64,000 bases of DNA from positions 27,649 to 91,648 of the forward strand of contig JAFGWL010000018.1 in the NCBI GenBank assembly GCA_016937175.1, read 5' to 3'. Under the pieces are notes generated by a model, which made no database searches, was not told the DNA's origin, and saw only the letters and a program-made list of their open reading frames with translations. Both the position numbers and the translations under genes were made by a program. Positions within the stretch are counted from its first letter, which is position 1, and every line of letters begins with the position of its first letter. This DNA is from Candidatus Mcinerneyibacteriota bacterium. GTDB taxonomy: Bacteria > Macinerneyibacteriota > Macinerneyibacteria > Macinerneyibacteriales > DSCS01. Shown here piece by piece: positions 29,932 to 39,585 of the stretch.

Positions 29932-31089
29932 TTAATCTTTAAAAAGAAACTTCAATAAAAACGGTGTAATCAACGCCGTCACGGCTACCATAATCACAAC
30001 AGCACTGAAATGAGTGTCTGTAAAATGGACTCCCTTCATCTCCGTTGCCACAAGCGAAGCCAATACCAATGCTACTTCTCCACGCGGGATCATCCCGGCT
30101 CCGATGGACAGGGAACGCCGCCAGCCGAATCCGATTCCCCGGGCGGTGAATCCTGCTCCCAATAATTTCCCTGCAATAGCTGCCAGAATAATAAACAGAG
30201 TGAAAAGCACATTAAGATTCGCCACTTTCAAATTGGTCTCAACCCCTATAAAAATAAAAAAGAGGGATATAAATACGGTGTGCCCCACCATGGAGACCCC
30301 TTCGTTGATCCGATGGCGAAAGGGAGTCTGCCCCATAAAGAGCCCGGCCAGGTAAGCTCCTGTAATGGCAGCGATTTCTGCTTTCTGAGCGGCCCAGGCA
30401 AAACAAAACAGCAGGGCAAGGGAAATAGAGACCACAGGGCGGTCAGCTTTCATTTTGCTGGCGAAATTAAGTAAGCGTGGAAAGGCAAAAATCCCCAACA
30501 AAGCCGCTCCGACAATATAGAGAAAAATGACAGCCAGCGAAGAGAAGAGCCCCCCTTCCGAAGTCCCCGAAAAACCAAACAGAAAAGTAAGCATCAGAAT
30601 TCCCAAAATATCATCTATGATGGCGGCCCCCAGAATAATATTGCCTTCGACGGTTTTTAGTTTTTTCATGTCCATCAAAGTCATAACCGTAATAGAGACC
30701 GATGTGGCTGTCAGGACCACACCCATGATAAGCGAGGCCATAATAGAATGGTAAAAAAGATAGGTCACGCCAAACCCCAGGCCCAGAGGGACAAAAACCC
30801 CGGCCAACGCTACCAGAAGAGCATTTTTCCCCACACTCTTCATTTGTCTGAGATCTGTCTCCAATCCTGCCATGAAAAGAAGGATCGTTACGCCGATATC
30901 GGCAAAAAACTTTAATTTTTCATAATCAGCCGTTTCAGGGACGATAAAAGCAAACCCGCTTGGCCCCAGGATCAGCCCGATGATGATCATCCCCAGGACA
31001 GGGGGAAGATTGATCTTATAGAAAAAATCGGTCAGCAGCTTTGAAAAGAAAATAAAGGCTGCCAGAAGAATCAATGCATTACTGACCAC
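29932..31089 (-). CDS. CPA2-type Na+/H+ (cation:proton) antiporter
   Basis: INLPPVLGMIIIGLILGPSGF; MTLMDMKKLKTVEGNIILGAAIIDDILGILML; IGAGMIPRGEVALVLAS. Confidence 0.92.
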   Translation of the reverse strand: MVSNALILLAAFIFFSKLLTDFFYKINLPPVLGMIIIGLILGPSGFAFIVPETADYEKLKFFADIGVTILLFMAGLETDLRQMKSVGKNALLVALAGVFVPLGLGFGVTYLFYHSIMASLIMGVVLTATSVSITVMTLMDMKKLKTVEGNIILGAAIIDDILGILMLTFLFGFSGTSEGGLFSSLAVIFLYIVGAALLGIFAFPRLLNFASKMKADRPVVSISLALLFCFAWAAQKAEIAAITGAYLAGLFMGQTPFRHRINEGVSMVGHTVFISLFFIFIGVETNLKVANLNVLFTLFIILAAIAGKLLGAGFTARGIGFGWRRSLSIGAGMIPRGEVALVLASLVATEMKGVHFTDTHFSAVVIMVAVTALITPFLLKFLFKD

Positions 31090-31147
31090 GCTTTTCCTTC
31101 CTCTTTAAGGCTATTATAGTCATTTAGAAATAAAAAGCAATGAAAGA

Positions 31148-31172
31148 GAGGGCGCCCGGAAAGGGCGCCCTT
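31148..31172 (-). terminator. Probable terminator of the subtilisin gene
   Basis: AGGGCGCC/GGCGCCCT stem, followed on minus strand by a pyrimidine-rich tract. Confidence 0.55.
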
Positions 31173-31178
31173 AACAAA

Positions 31179-32357
31179 TCAATGATGGGCAATGGGATCG
31201 GGATTTCCGTCAGGGTCGTTGACAGCATACCCGTCCGCATGGACAGACCCGAGAAGAAGAAGGCCGGCCACATGGGGCGAAGCCATTGAGGTCCCGTCCA
31301 GAGTCGCCGTTCCACCGTTTTTATAGAGGGAGAGGATCCCAACACCGGGAGCGGCATAATCCACAGGAGGATTGGCATAATTAGAAAAATAAGCAAACCG
31401 GTCGGATGAATCGATAGCAGAGATCGTGTAGACATTGGTGTGATTGACACGAGCCGGTGAGCAGTTATTGGCATTCTGGGCTTCATTACCCGCAGCGATG
31501 GCGAATTTTATCCCGTTAGCAGCGGCATTGAGGACTGCTTCGTCCAGGGCTGTCGAGATCCCTCCGCCGAGGCTCATATTGGCCACATCACCCGGGGCGC
31601 CATTGGCAGCCACATAATCGACTCCGGCGATGACTCCGTCAGTCGTTCCGCTTCCGCGGCGGTCGAGGACACGGACAGCGATAACCGTGGCGTTGGCGGC
31701 TACACCGACGACTCCGATACTGTTGTCCTTAGCCGCGATGGTTCCGGCCACATGTGTCCCATGGCCGTTTTCATCGTTGGCATCTTTGCTCCTCACCACA
31801 AAAGTCCGGCTCCTGTTTGTATCCACATTGAGGTCCGGATGATCCAGGTCGATTCCTGTATCGATGACCCAGGCGACAGCACCTGTCGCATCCACACCAC
31901 CGCCCACACGGGTAATACCCCAGGGAACGGCCTGGCCTGCAGGATCATCATCCGGAGGGACAACGGGTTTTTTGACGATTCCCACGACCTGGACAGGCTC
32001 GATATAGGCCACATCGATATCGTCAGCCAGCTTCTGCAGCTGATTTTCATTCAACCGGGCGGAAAAGCCTTTGAGGGCCGTTCCGAAGACATGCTTTTTG
32101 ACTGCGGGGAAATCAACACCGTGACGGGCAGCCAATTTTTCAGCCACACGGGTCACAGCCTCGACGCCCCTGGATGAGGCATGGCTTTTCAGGACGACGA
32201 TATACTCACCGGGGACAGATTGTCCCGGTACAGCGTTCATGGGAGCACTGAGGCTTCCCACACTGACCGATTCAGAGTTAAGCATATCACTGGCTTTCGT
32301 ACACCCGAAAGAAAATGCGACCATCAGAACCAGGGACCACAAAAGAACTCGTTTCAC
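31179..32357 (-). CDS. Subtilisin-like (S8) serine protease lipoprotein with I9 inhibitor prodomain
   Basis: Lipobox [17 protein letters not shown]9 pattern; catalytic Asp [13 protein letters not shown], His [13 protein letters not shown], Ser [15 protein letters not shown] start 32357 after AGGAGG. Confidence 0.93.
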   Translation of the reverse strand: MKRVLLWSLVLMVAFSFGCTKASDMLNSESVSVGSLSAPMNAVPGQSVPGEYIVVLKSHASSRGVEAVTRVAEKLAARHGVDFPAVKKHVFGTALKGFSARLNENQLQKLADDIDVAYIEPVQVVGIVKKPVVPPDDDPAGQAVPWGITRVGGGVDATGAVAWVIDTGIDLDHPDLNVDTNRSRTFVVRSKDANDENGHGTHVAGTIAAKDNSIGVVGVAANATVIAVRVLDRRGSGTTDGVIAGVDYVAANGAPGDVANMSLGGGISTALDEAVLNAAANGIKFAIAAGNEAQNANNCSPARVNHTNVYTISAIDSSDRFAYFSNYANPPVDYAAPGVGILSLYKNGGTATLDGTSMASPHVAGLLLLGSVHADGYAVNDPDGNPDPIAHH

Positions 32358-32496
32358 ATGATACCTCCTTTTTATCTCACACACCGACTTAAATAATTCT
32401 TGCGGAAAACTAAACATAATAAATTTCCAAAGAATTATTTTCCCATATTCATAATATATTAAGGCAAAGAGAAGGTATGTCAATTAATTTTTCACT

Positions 32497-32524
32497 TTGA
32501 CGGTTGATTATTTCTGTGTAGACT
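32497..32524 (+). promoter_or_regulatory. Candidate promoter placing the TSS at the start codon of the next ORF
   Basis: TTGACG (32497-32502), 16 nt, TAGACT (32519-32524), ATG at 32531. Confidence 0.5.
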
Positions 32525-32530
32525 TATCTG

Positions 32531-32968
32531 ATGATACGCCATCTTTTAGAAGCTATGCTTGTCATCCGTTTTGTCCGGTTTGAAGACCTTACCGGGATTC
32601 TTTTCCGCTTCGTAGCAAGGCGTGACGGCCACTTTTCAAAAAAAGAAGCAGCCCGGCTCTGGCGGGGATTTGACACGACTTCAGCCCCGGCCGTCAAGGG
32701 CTTTATCCTGCTTCTTGAAAAAGCTTACGGAATCAGATGGCGGGAAAATGATTTTTCGCTGAAAGAAGAAGAGAAAAGGGCCCGAAGGGTACGAAGCGAT
32801 ATCATCCATGCCAAGGGCCCCTCATCCTGCCGCCTTCTTTTGGGAAGTTTGAAGACAGTGAGAAAGCTTATAAAGAAGCGGAAAAAGATCATCTTAAACC
32901 TCAAAAGAAGCTCCTGCCGCCTGGATACGGAAACCATGCGACGGGAAATCAGGGAACTGACCAAGTGA
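32531..32968 (+). CDS. Hypothetical basic protein, no recognised family
   Basis: 145-aa ORF in a gap between divergent/convergent genes; candidate promoter upstream and hairpin downstream. Confidence 0.55.
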   Translation: MIRHLLEAMLVIRFVRFEDLTGILFRFVARRDGHFSKKEAARLWRGFDTTSAPAVKGFILLLEKAYGIRWRENDFSLKEEEKRARRVRSDIIHAKGPSSCRLLLGSLKTVRKLIKKRKKIILNLKRSSCRLDTETMRREIRELTK

Positions 32969-32973
32969 GGAAA

Positions 32974-33001
32974 GCGGGGGAGTCCCCCGCGAACCTTATT
33001 T
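32974..33001. terminator. Likely terminator between convergent genes
   Basis: GCGGGGG-AGT-CCCCCGC stem; T-rich run downstream on plus strand. Confidence 0.6.
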
Positions 33002-35032
33002 TTTTGCTGCTTTCTTCAAAGACTGCCGGACAAGATCCGGGTCGGGGATATAGGGCAGGGTGATATGGTCCTTCCCCCTGAATGTTTTATTATACTCCAT
33101 ACTCGTGGCCATGGCATTCTCATTCCGGGCCCAGGCCCTGCGGGCGACTCCACCCATGACATCCCAGGGAATGGCATTCCGGATGATCTCGTCAGTTTCT
33201 TCTCTTCCGTCCAGAAGAAGCCCGAAGCCGCCGTTGATGGCTTTCCCGATCCCGACACCGCCTCCGTTATGAAGCGCGATAAGAGTCATCCCCCGGGCAG
33301 CATTTCCGGCGAAACAGTTGACGGCCATCTCCGCCATGACATTACTGCCGTCTTTGATATTGGCAGTCTCGCGGAAAGGAGAATCCGTCCCTCCGGTATC
33401 ATGGTGGTCGCGACCCAGCATGACAGGGCCTATCTCCCCGTTGCGGACCATCTCGTTAAACTTCAGGGCGATATTCATCCGGCCCAGGGCGTCCTGATAG
33501 AGGATCCGCGCCTGGGTCCCCACCACAAGGTTATTTTTATCGGCATCTTTGATCCAGACATGATTATCCCTGTCCTGATAGCGGCGGTTGGGATCGATGC
33601 AGGCAGCCGCAGCGGCATCGGTCCTGAGAAGGTCCTCCTTCTTCCCCGAAAGACAGACCCACCTGAAGGGGCCGTATCCATAGTCAAAGAGTTGAGGGCC
33701 GAGAATATCCTCCACGTAGGAGGGAAACACAAAGCCCTCTTTCTCATCTTTTCCATTTTTGGAGATCTCGGTGACCCCTGCATCGAAGACCGCTTTCATA
33801 AAGCTGTTCCCGTAGTCGAAAAAGTAGACACCGCGCCCGACCAATGTCTTGATAAGCTCATAATGTTTCTGAAGAGAGCGGTCCACCAGCTTGACAAAGG
33901 TCTTTTTATCCTGTTCCAGAAGACGCGTCCGCTCTTCAAAGGTAACGCCCTGGGGGCAGTATCCTCCGTCATAAACAGCATGACAGGAAGTCTGGTCAGA
34001 GAGCAGGTCGATATGTCTCTCCGCCTTGACGGCATACTCCAGCAGGTCCACGATATTTCCGTGATAGGCTATAGAAAGTGCCTTTCCCTTCCGGGCAGCC
34101 TCTTCAGCCAGCGAAAAAGCTTCTTCAGGGCTTTGGCACACGACAGAGACCCATCCCTGGGAATGGCGGGTTTCGATGCGTGAAGCATCCACTTCAGCAA
34201 AGATCCCTACACCGTTGGCGATCTCCACCGCTTTGGGCTGAGCACCGCTCATCCCCCCCAGGCCTGAAGAGACAAAGAGTTTCCCTGTCAGGTCTCCGTC
34301 GGCGGGGACCCCCAGCTTCATCCTCCCGGCATTGAGAATGGTGCTGTAGGTGCCATGGACGATCCCCTGAGGCCCGATATACATCCAGCCCCCGGCGGTC
34401 ATCTGCCCGTAATTGGCGACTCCCATAGCTGCAGCGCGGTTCCAGTTCTCCACATCGTCAAACATCCCGATCATAAGGGCATTGGTCAGGATCACCCGAG
34501 GCGCACCGGGATGGGAGTGAAAAAGTCCTGCCGGATGCCCTGAATGAAGGACCAGTGTCTGTTCTTCCGTCATCTCCCGGAGATAGAACTTGATGAGATG
34601 ATACTGCATCCAGTTTTGACAGACCTGTCCCGTCTCGCCGTAGGTCACCAGTTCATAGGGGTAGAGCGCTACGTCAAAATCAAGGTTATTGTCGATCATC
34701 ACCTGAAAGGCTTTACCCGCCAGTGTCTTTCCCGGATACTCTTCCACCGGTTTCCCCTTGAGAGATCCCTGAGGACGAAAGCGGTATCCATAGATCCGGC
34801 CCCTGGTAATCAACTCTTCGGCAAATTCAGGAGCCAAAACCTCATGCCACTTTTCCGGGATGTAGCGGAGGGCATTGGCCAGAGCCAATTCCATATCGTG
34901 TGCAGAAAGGTTTAACTCTCTTTTGGGGGCTCTCCGTATCCCCTCCCGGAATACCGCAGGCGGGGGCAGTTCTTTAAAGACAGCATCCAGTTTAATGTCC
35001 ATGGATTGCGAGATATCATGATTGGATAGCAT
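32996..35032 (-). CDS. hutU: Urocanate hydratase
   Basis: LFHSHPGAPRVILTNALMIGMFDDVENWNRAAAMGVANYGQMTAGGWMYIGPQGIVHGTYSTILNAGR; GRDHHDTGGTDSPFRET. Confidence 0.95.
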   Translation of the reverse strand: MLSNHDISQSMDIKLDAVFKELPPPAVFREGIRRAPKRELNLSAHDMELALANALRYIPEKWHEVLAPEFAEELITRGRIYGYRFRPQGSLKGKPVEEYPGKTLAGKAFQVMIDNNLDFDVALYPYELVTYGETGQVCQNWMQYHLIKFYLREMTEEQTLVLHSGHPAGLFHSHPGAPRVILTNALMIGMFDDVENWNRAAAMGVANYGQMTAGGWMYIGPQGIVHGTYSTILNAGRMKLGVPADGDLTGKLFVSSGLGGMSGAQPKAVEIANGVGIFAEVDASRIETRHSQGWVSVVCQSPEEAFSLAEEAARKGKALSIAYHGNIVDLLEYAVKAERHIDLLSDQTSCHAVYDGGYCPQGVTFEERTRLLEQDKKTFVKLVDRSLQKHYELIKTLVGRGVYFFDYGNSFMKAVFDAGVTEISKNGKDEKEGFVFPSYVEDILGPQLFDYGYGPFRWVCLSGKKEDLLRTDAAAAACIDPNRRYQDRDNHVWIKDADKNNLVVGTQARILYQDALGRMNIALKFNEMVRNGEIGPVMLGRDHHDTGGTDSPFRETANIKDGSNVMAEMAVNCFAGNAARGMTLIALHNGGGVGIGKAINGGFGLLLDGREETDEIIRNAIPWDVMGGVARRAWARNENAMATSMEYNKTFRGKDHITLPYIPDPDLVRQSLKKAAKK

Positions 35033-35047
35033 AGAGACCTCCTTTTC

Positions 35048-36574
35048 TCAGGGCAGCAACGGCTTCCCCAGAGCTTTTTCCACAATTTCGATAAAATCAC
35101 CGGAATAGAAAAGATCCCGGACAGCCTCGATCTCCGGCTTGAACCAGCGGTCTTCGTTCAGAGGAGGCATCTTGTCCAGAATAAGGGAAGCGGCTATATC
35201 GACTCCTTCCCCGCCTCTGTGGGGTTTTCTATAGGTGAGTCCCTGGGCAGCTGCCATGGCTTCGATAGCATATATATAGTAGACATTCTCTGTGATCATC
35301 TGCAGCTGACGGGCAGCGATAGTCCCCATGCTTACATGGTCCTCCTTCCCGGCCGATGTCGGGATGGAATCAACAGAGGCCGGGTGGGCCAGGACCTTGT
35401 TCTCAGAGACCAGGCTCGCAGCCACATATTGGGGGATCATCCAGCCGGAATTCACCCCTCCTTTTTCAGTCAGGAAAGCCGGCAATCCCCTGTTGTAAGC
35501 AGGATGGACCAGTCGGTCGATACGGCGCTCGGAAATATTACCCCATTCCGCTACAGCCGTCTTCATAAAATCCATGGCAAGGGCCACGGGCTGGCCGTGA
35601 AAATTCCCCCCGGAAATTGCCTCATCCTCAAAGATCAGGGGATTGTCTGTAACGCTGTTGATCTCTGTCTCCACGACATTGACGGCATACCGCAGGGCAT
35701 CTTTCGAGGCTCCATGCACCTGGGGCATACACCTTAAAGAGTAAGCGTCCTGCACCTCGTCACAATCGAGGTGGGAAGCCCGGATGGCACTCCCTTTAAG
35801 CAGCTCACGCAGATTGGTTGCTGCCGCCCCCTGTCCCCGGTGAGGACGAAGCAGGTTGATCCGCTCATCAAAAGCCTTGTCTGTCCCTAAAAGAGCATCC
35901 AGGGACATGGCGCCGACGATATCGGACAATACAGAAAGCCTTTTCACCCTGTAGAGAGCCAAAGCTCCTATGGCCGTCATGACCTGGGTCCCGTTGATGA
36001 GAGCCAATCCCTCTTTGGCCAATAGGGTATGCGTCTTGATGCCGGCCCTTTTCATGGCCTCTTTGCCGGCAAGGCGCTCGCCCCGGTAATCGGCCTCTCC
36101 CTCGCCCATAAGGACAAGCATGACATGGGCCAGAGGAGCCAGGTCTCCGCTTGCGCCCACGGAGCCCTGGGAGGGGACCACAGGATGGACTCCTCTATTG
36201 ATCATTTCTGTAAGGGCCTCCACAGCCTCCAGAGTAATACCGGAAAAACCCAGCGCGAGGGCGTTGATACGCAAAAGCATAATGGCCCGCACAGTCTCCG
36301 CGGGAAGAGGAGTGCCCACCCCAACGGCATGGGACAAAATCAGGTTTCTCTGAAGCAGCTTGAGCTCTTCTCCCGAAATACGGACATTGCTGAAATTCCC
36401 GAATCCTGTATTGATCCCGTAAACGGTCTTCTTCTCTTCAAGGATCTTTTCTACCCGCCGGCGCGATTCCAGGATATTCTCCCGGGCTGAATCATCCAGG
36501 GAGACTTCTTCTCCCAGGACAGCCACACGCCAGACATCTTCAATTGTCAACGGATTTGACCCGATAACGGCCAT
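35048..36574 (-). CDS. hutH: Histidine ammonia-lyase
   Basis: YGINTGFGNFSNVRI; MIO motif SQGSVGASGDLAPLAH; NPLIFEDEAISGGNFHGQPVALAMDF. Confidence 0.96.
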   Translation of the reverse strand: MAVIGSNPLTIEDVWRVAVLGEEVSLDDSARENILESRRRVEKILEEKKTVYGINTGFGNFSNVRISGEELKLLQRNLILSHAVGVGTPLPAETVRAIMLLRINALALGFSGITLEAVEALTEMINRGVHPVVPSQGSVGASGDLAPLAHVMLVLMGEGEADYRGERLAGKEAMKRAGIKTHTLLAKEGLALINGTQVMTAIGALALYRVKRLSVLSDIVGAMSLDALLGTDKAFDERINLLRPHRGQGAAATNLRELLKGSAIRASHLDCDEVQDAYSLRCMPQVHGASKDALRYAVNVVETEINSVTDNPLIFEDEAISGGNFHGQPVALAMDFMKTAVAEWGNISERRIDRLVHPAYNRGLPAFLTEKGGVNSGWMIPQYVAASLVSENKVLAHPASVDSIPTSAGKEDHVSMGTIAARQLQMITENVYYIYAIEAMAAAQGLTYRKPHRGGEGVDIAASLILDKMPPLNEDRWFKPEIEAVRDLFYSGDFIEIVEKALGKPLLP

Positions 36575-36660
36575 ATACGCCTCCTTCTCTTCAAGCTCTG
36601 TGATTTCAGGGCTATTCTATAACAGAAGAAGTTGAGAGGCAACCAAAAAGCATGCCGTGT

Positions 36661-37224
36661 TTAGAAATAGAGTGAGAGCCCCAGAGAGAAGTGTTCGGGG
36701 TCAAGAGACCCTCCTCCCGGGAACTCGTCTTTATCGATAACATCATCCAAAGATTTGAAATAGCGCCCTTCGAGGATATAGTGGCTGTCCAAAAAAAGCT
36801 GCACGCCGAAGGTTACTCCTGAATAGAAGGATTTCAGGGCTCCGGAATCCAATTTCGTCTCACTCCCGCTTATGAGATAATCTCCCCGGCAGGCCATGTG
36901 CCATTCTATCCCGGCACTGACAGAAAGAAAAGAGAGAAGGAGGACTTTCCCTTCTCCAAAAAGGAACGGGCCGAAGAGACGCAGGCTTTCTCCTTCAAAA
37001 GAGAGATCGTATGAAGCGACGGCATACCCCCCTCCGAAAGTAATCGCTGCTCTGTCCAGCAGCGCTTTTTGAAAAAAGAGGGCTGCTTCTCCCCCCGGCC
37101 CCTCTTCACCTCCGCTCCAGAGAGCGGAGATGCGAAGCCCGGGGCCCAATCCTTCCGCCCGGGCACTGCTGACCCCCAGCGAAAAAACCATAAGCAATAT
37201 GATCAAGACATATCTCATACGCAT
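36661..37224 (-). CDS. Putative outer-membrane beta-barrel protein
   Basis: Signal peptide MRMRYVLIILLMVFSLGVSSARA; alternating barrel pattern ending FSLGLSLYF. Confidence 0.65.
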   Translation of the reverse strand: MRMRYVLIILLMVFSLGVSSARAEGLGPGLRISALWSGGEEGPGGEAALFFQKALLDRAAITFGGGYAVASYDLSFEGESLRLFGPFLFGEGKVLLLSFLSVSAGIEWHMACRGDYLISGSETKLDSGALKSFYSGVTFGVQLFLDSHYILEGRYFKSLDDVIDKDEFPGGGSLDPEHFSLGLSLYF

Positions 37225-37272
37225 ATCCCTTATCTCCTTACAGATTTGAGGATAGCACGCTTTCGCTTTTTT

Positions 37273-37320
37273 GAAAAGAAAAATCCAGCACTCAGTTTTG
37301 GAACCAAAACTGAGTGCTGG
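37273..37320 (-). terminator. 17-bp-stem terminator of OMP paralogue A
   Basis: CCAGCACTCAGTTTTGG-tt-CCAAAACTGAGTGCTGG then ATTTTTCTTTTC on the minus strand. Confidence 0.88.
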
Positions 37321-37352
37321 ATGGATAATCAGGTTCTTGAGAACCGATTAAA
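37319..37352 (-). repeat. 3' UTR module copy 1, includes palindrome GGTTCTCAAGAACC
   Basis: GGATGGATAATCAGGTTCTTGAGAACCGATTAAAA nearly identical to 39584-39617. Confidence 0.85.
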
Positions 37353-37947
37353 AGAGATAACCGACAGTAATAGAGATCGTCCTGGATTTAATCTCCGGAG
37401 CGCCCTCTTCCTCATCATCGGGGATATTTGTCAGTCCCATGTTGTAACGGGCATCCAGGAGGATGTTTTCCGTGGCCATGAACTGGGCGCCGAAATTAAG
37501 GGAGAATTCTGTGGATTTAACAAAATCCTTGATGTCATCACTTCCTCCGGGGTATTCTTCTTCTGCAGCCATGATAAAGCCGAAGCCGGGGCCGGCATAG
37601 ATGCCGAAGGCATCCGCGAAGGCATACTTCATCATCGCGTCGAACTGGAGATAGTCGAGCTTCATGGTCACCTCTTCGTCCATATATTCGAAGCCGACGC
37701 CCTTCTGGATATAAGCGCCTTCACCGATGAAGACCATGCTTTCCCCTACGGGCATATGCATCATGGCCCCGAAGGTCATCCCCATGCGCATTTTTTTCTC
37801 AAACTCTGCAGGCATCCCCATGTCTTCCACATCCTTGTCCACATTCCCCAGAGTGAGGCCGGCTTTGGCGCCGAAACGCATGTCAGAGGCCTGGACCATG
37901 CCCACAACCAGGATAAGCGCCAACACAACAAAAATCATTTTCTTCAT
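37348..37947 (-). CDS. Small OM beta-barrel protein, paralogue A
   Basis: Signal peptide; FGAKAGLTLGNVDKDVED...GEGAYIQKGV...TEFSLNFGAQFMATENILLDARYNMGLTNIP...TVGYLF. Confidence 0.85.
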   Translation of the reverse strand: MKKMIFVVLALILVVGMVQASDMRFGAKAGLTLGNVDKDVEDMGMPAEFEKKMRMGMTFGAMMHMPVGESMVFIGEGAYIQKGVGFEYMDEEVTMKLDYLQFDAMMKYAFADAFGIYAGPGFGFIMAAEEEYPGGSDDIKDFVKSTEFSLNFGAQFMATENILLDARYNMGLTNIPDDEEEGAPEIKSRTISITVGYLF

Positions 37948-37977
37948 AACTCCTCCTTTATGAGTGTTTGATAATCT

Positions 37978-38005
37978 AATATAACATACTCTTGTAAAAT
38001 TTCAA
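37978..38005 (-). promoter_or_regulatory. Promoter of OMP paralogue A
   Basis: Minus-strand TTGAAA-16 nt-TATATT. Confidence 0.6.
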
Positions 38006-38044
38006 AGAAAAGTGTAAAAAAAGAGAGTTATCCTTTCAATTTAG

Positions 38045-38079
38045 AAAAAGGGCACTCACAGGCTGGCTTGTGAGTGCCC
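38045..38079 (-). terminator. Terminator of OMP paralogue B
   Basis: GGGCACTCACA...TGTGAGTGCCC 11-bp stem, then TTTTTC on the minus strand. Confidence 0.82.
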
Positions 38080-38106
38080 GGGGAAATCATCTCCTAAAAA
38101 AGCTTC

Positions 38107-38700
38107 TCAGAAAAGATAACCTACTGTAAAGGAGATCGTCCGGCTTCGCAGCTCGAATCCTTCATCTTCCTTTGGGATATCGTTCATTCCCATGTTGTAG
38201 CGGGCATCCACAAAGATGTTTTCTGTGGCCATAAACTGCCCTCCGAAATTGAGGGAGAACTCTGTGGAGCTGACCTCATCTTTCAGGTCAAGGCTGCCGC
38301 CTTCCCACACTTCTTCGGCGGTCATGACAAAACCCATTCCGGGGCCCGCATAAAAGCCGAAATTAGGAGAAAAGAGATACTTGACCAGGGCATCGAACTG
38401 GATGTAGTCAAACTTCATCGTCATCTCATCGCCGTCGTCATCAAAGGTGACCCCCTTCTGGATATAGGCCCCTTCCCCCATGAAGACTGTGTTGTCGCTC
38501 AACGGCATGTGCATCACCGCCCCGGCGGTCATCCCCATGCGCATCTTTTTATCGATTCCCGACGGGAATCCAAAGTCATCCACATCTTTGTTGATATTTC
38601 CCAGTGTCAAGCCTGCTTTAGCCCCGAAACGCATGTCGGCAGCCTGCATCGTCCCCACAACCAGGATCATCGCCAAAACAAGAAAAACCGCTCGTCTCAT
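38107..38700 (-). CDS. Small OM beta-barrel protein, paralogue B
   Basis: Extensive similarity to paralogue A (DMRFGAKAGLTLGNINKDVDD...QFMATENIFVDARYNMGMNDIP...TVGYLF). Confidence 0.85.
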   Translation of the reverse strand: MRRAVFLVLAMILVVGTMQAADMRFGAKAGLTLGNINKDVDDFGFPSGIDKKMRMGMTAGAVMHMPLSDNTVFMGEGAYIQKGVTFDDDGDEMTMKFDYIQFDALVKYLFSPNFGFYAGPGMGFVMTAEEVWEGGSLDLKDEVSSTEFSLNFGGQFMATENIFVDARYNMGMNDIPKEDEGFELRSRTISFTVGYLF

Positions 38701-38802
38701 AAGATACCTCCTTATCTTTGATTATAATTATATCATCCGCCCGGGATATTACCAAGGAAGCCGGTGTTATTTTCTGCCTGAACGAAGAGCTGACAATAGA
38801 GA

Positions 38803-38835
38803 AAAACAAGGCTCCCGGAGAAGAATCTCTCCGGG
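38803..38835 (-). terminator. Terminator of OMP paralogue C
   Basis: CCCGGAGA-agaatc-TCTCCGGG stem; T run on minus strand. Confidence 0.65.
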
Positions 38836-38870
38836 CGTCTTGCCTGATCCAACAAAATATTTCACAGGAG

Positions 38871-39452
38871 TTAAAAAATGTATCCCGCTGAAAGAGTGAG
38901 GGTGTTTGTCTTGATGCTGAAATCCCCTCCATTGATGGAATCATTGATGTCGGTCAACCCGAAGTTGAACCGGAGATCAAAGACAAACGATTTCACATCG
39001 GCCTGTCCGCCGATATTCAGAGAAAACTCGCTCCCCTTGAAATCATCCGTGAGGTCATCTGATCCCGATCCGTCCTGTTCGATCTCGGCTTTCGTCAGTA
39101 AAGAGAGGGAGGGGCCCAGATATATTCCCACATGGGGAAGAAGAGGGTACTTGCCGAGAAGAGCCATTTCGAAATAGTCCATCTTGATATCAGCATCAAA
39201 CCCCTCTTCTTCGAAATGAGCCCCCTTCTGGGTATAAAGGGCTTCACCGATCACAGTAAGAGGCATCCCCGTCACCGGGATCCGCAGAAATGCGCCGATA
39301 AGAAAACCCGTCTTAAACTTCGGTGCAAGCCCTTCGACCTTGTCTGTGTACTTTGAGAAGGCCAGCCCCAACTTCGGCCCGTACTCCAGAGCAGAAACCC
39401 CGCTCAGAAGAAAAGTCAGGCAAAGTATCATCATCACCATTTTTTTCATCAC
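38871..39452 (-). CDS. Small OM beta-barrel protein, paralogue C
   Basis: YGPKLGLAFSKYTDKVEGL...GSEFSLNIGGQADVKSFVFDLRFNFGLTDIND. Confidence 0.82.
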   Translation of the reverse strand: MMKKMVMMILCLTFLLSGVSALEYGPKLGLAFSKYTDKVEGLAPKFKTGFLIGAFLRIPVTGMPLTVIGEALYTQKGAHFEEEGFDADIKMDYFEMALLGKYPLLPHVGIYLGPSLSLLTKAEIEQDGSGSDDLTDDFKGSEFSLNIGGQADVKSFVFDLRFNFGLTDINDSINGGDFSIKTNTLTLSAGYIF

Positions 39453-39544
39453 ATCCTCCTTGGTTTGGATATTTCAGTATAAAAGAAAAGAAGGGGATTG
39501 TCCAAAGAAAGTTTTTTGTGTTGTGTTGAAGGGAAGGGAGAAAT

Positions 39545-39585
39545 AAAAAACCCCGCACTCAGTTTGCATGCAAACTGAGTGCGGG
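39545..39585 (-). terminator. 17-bp perfect palindromic terminator of OMP paralogue D
   Basis: CCCGCACTCAGTTTGCATGCAAACTGAGTGCGGG followed by GTTTTTTATTTC on minus strand. Confidence 0.88.

Noticed and set aside
33065-34183. 372-aa plus-strand ORF antisense to hutU
   Set aside because: Mirror of a well-conserved urocanate hydratase; no independent coding signal.
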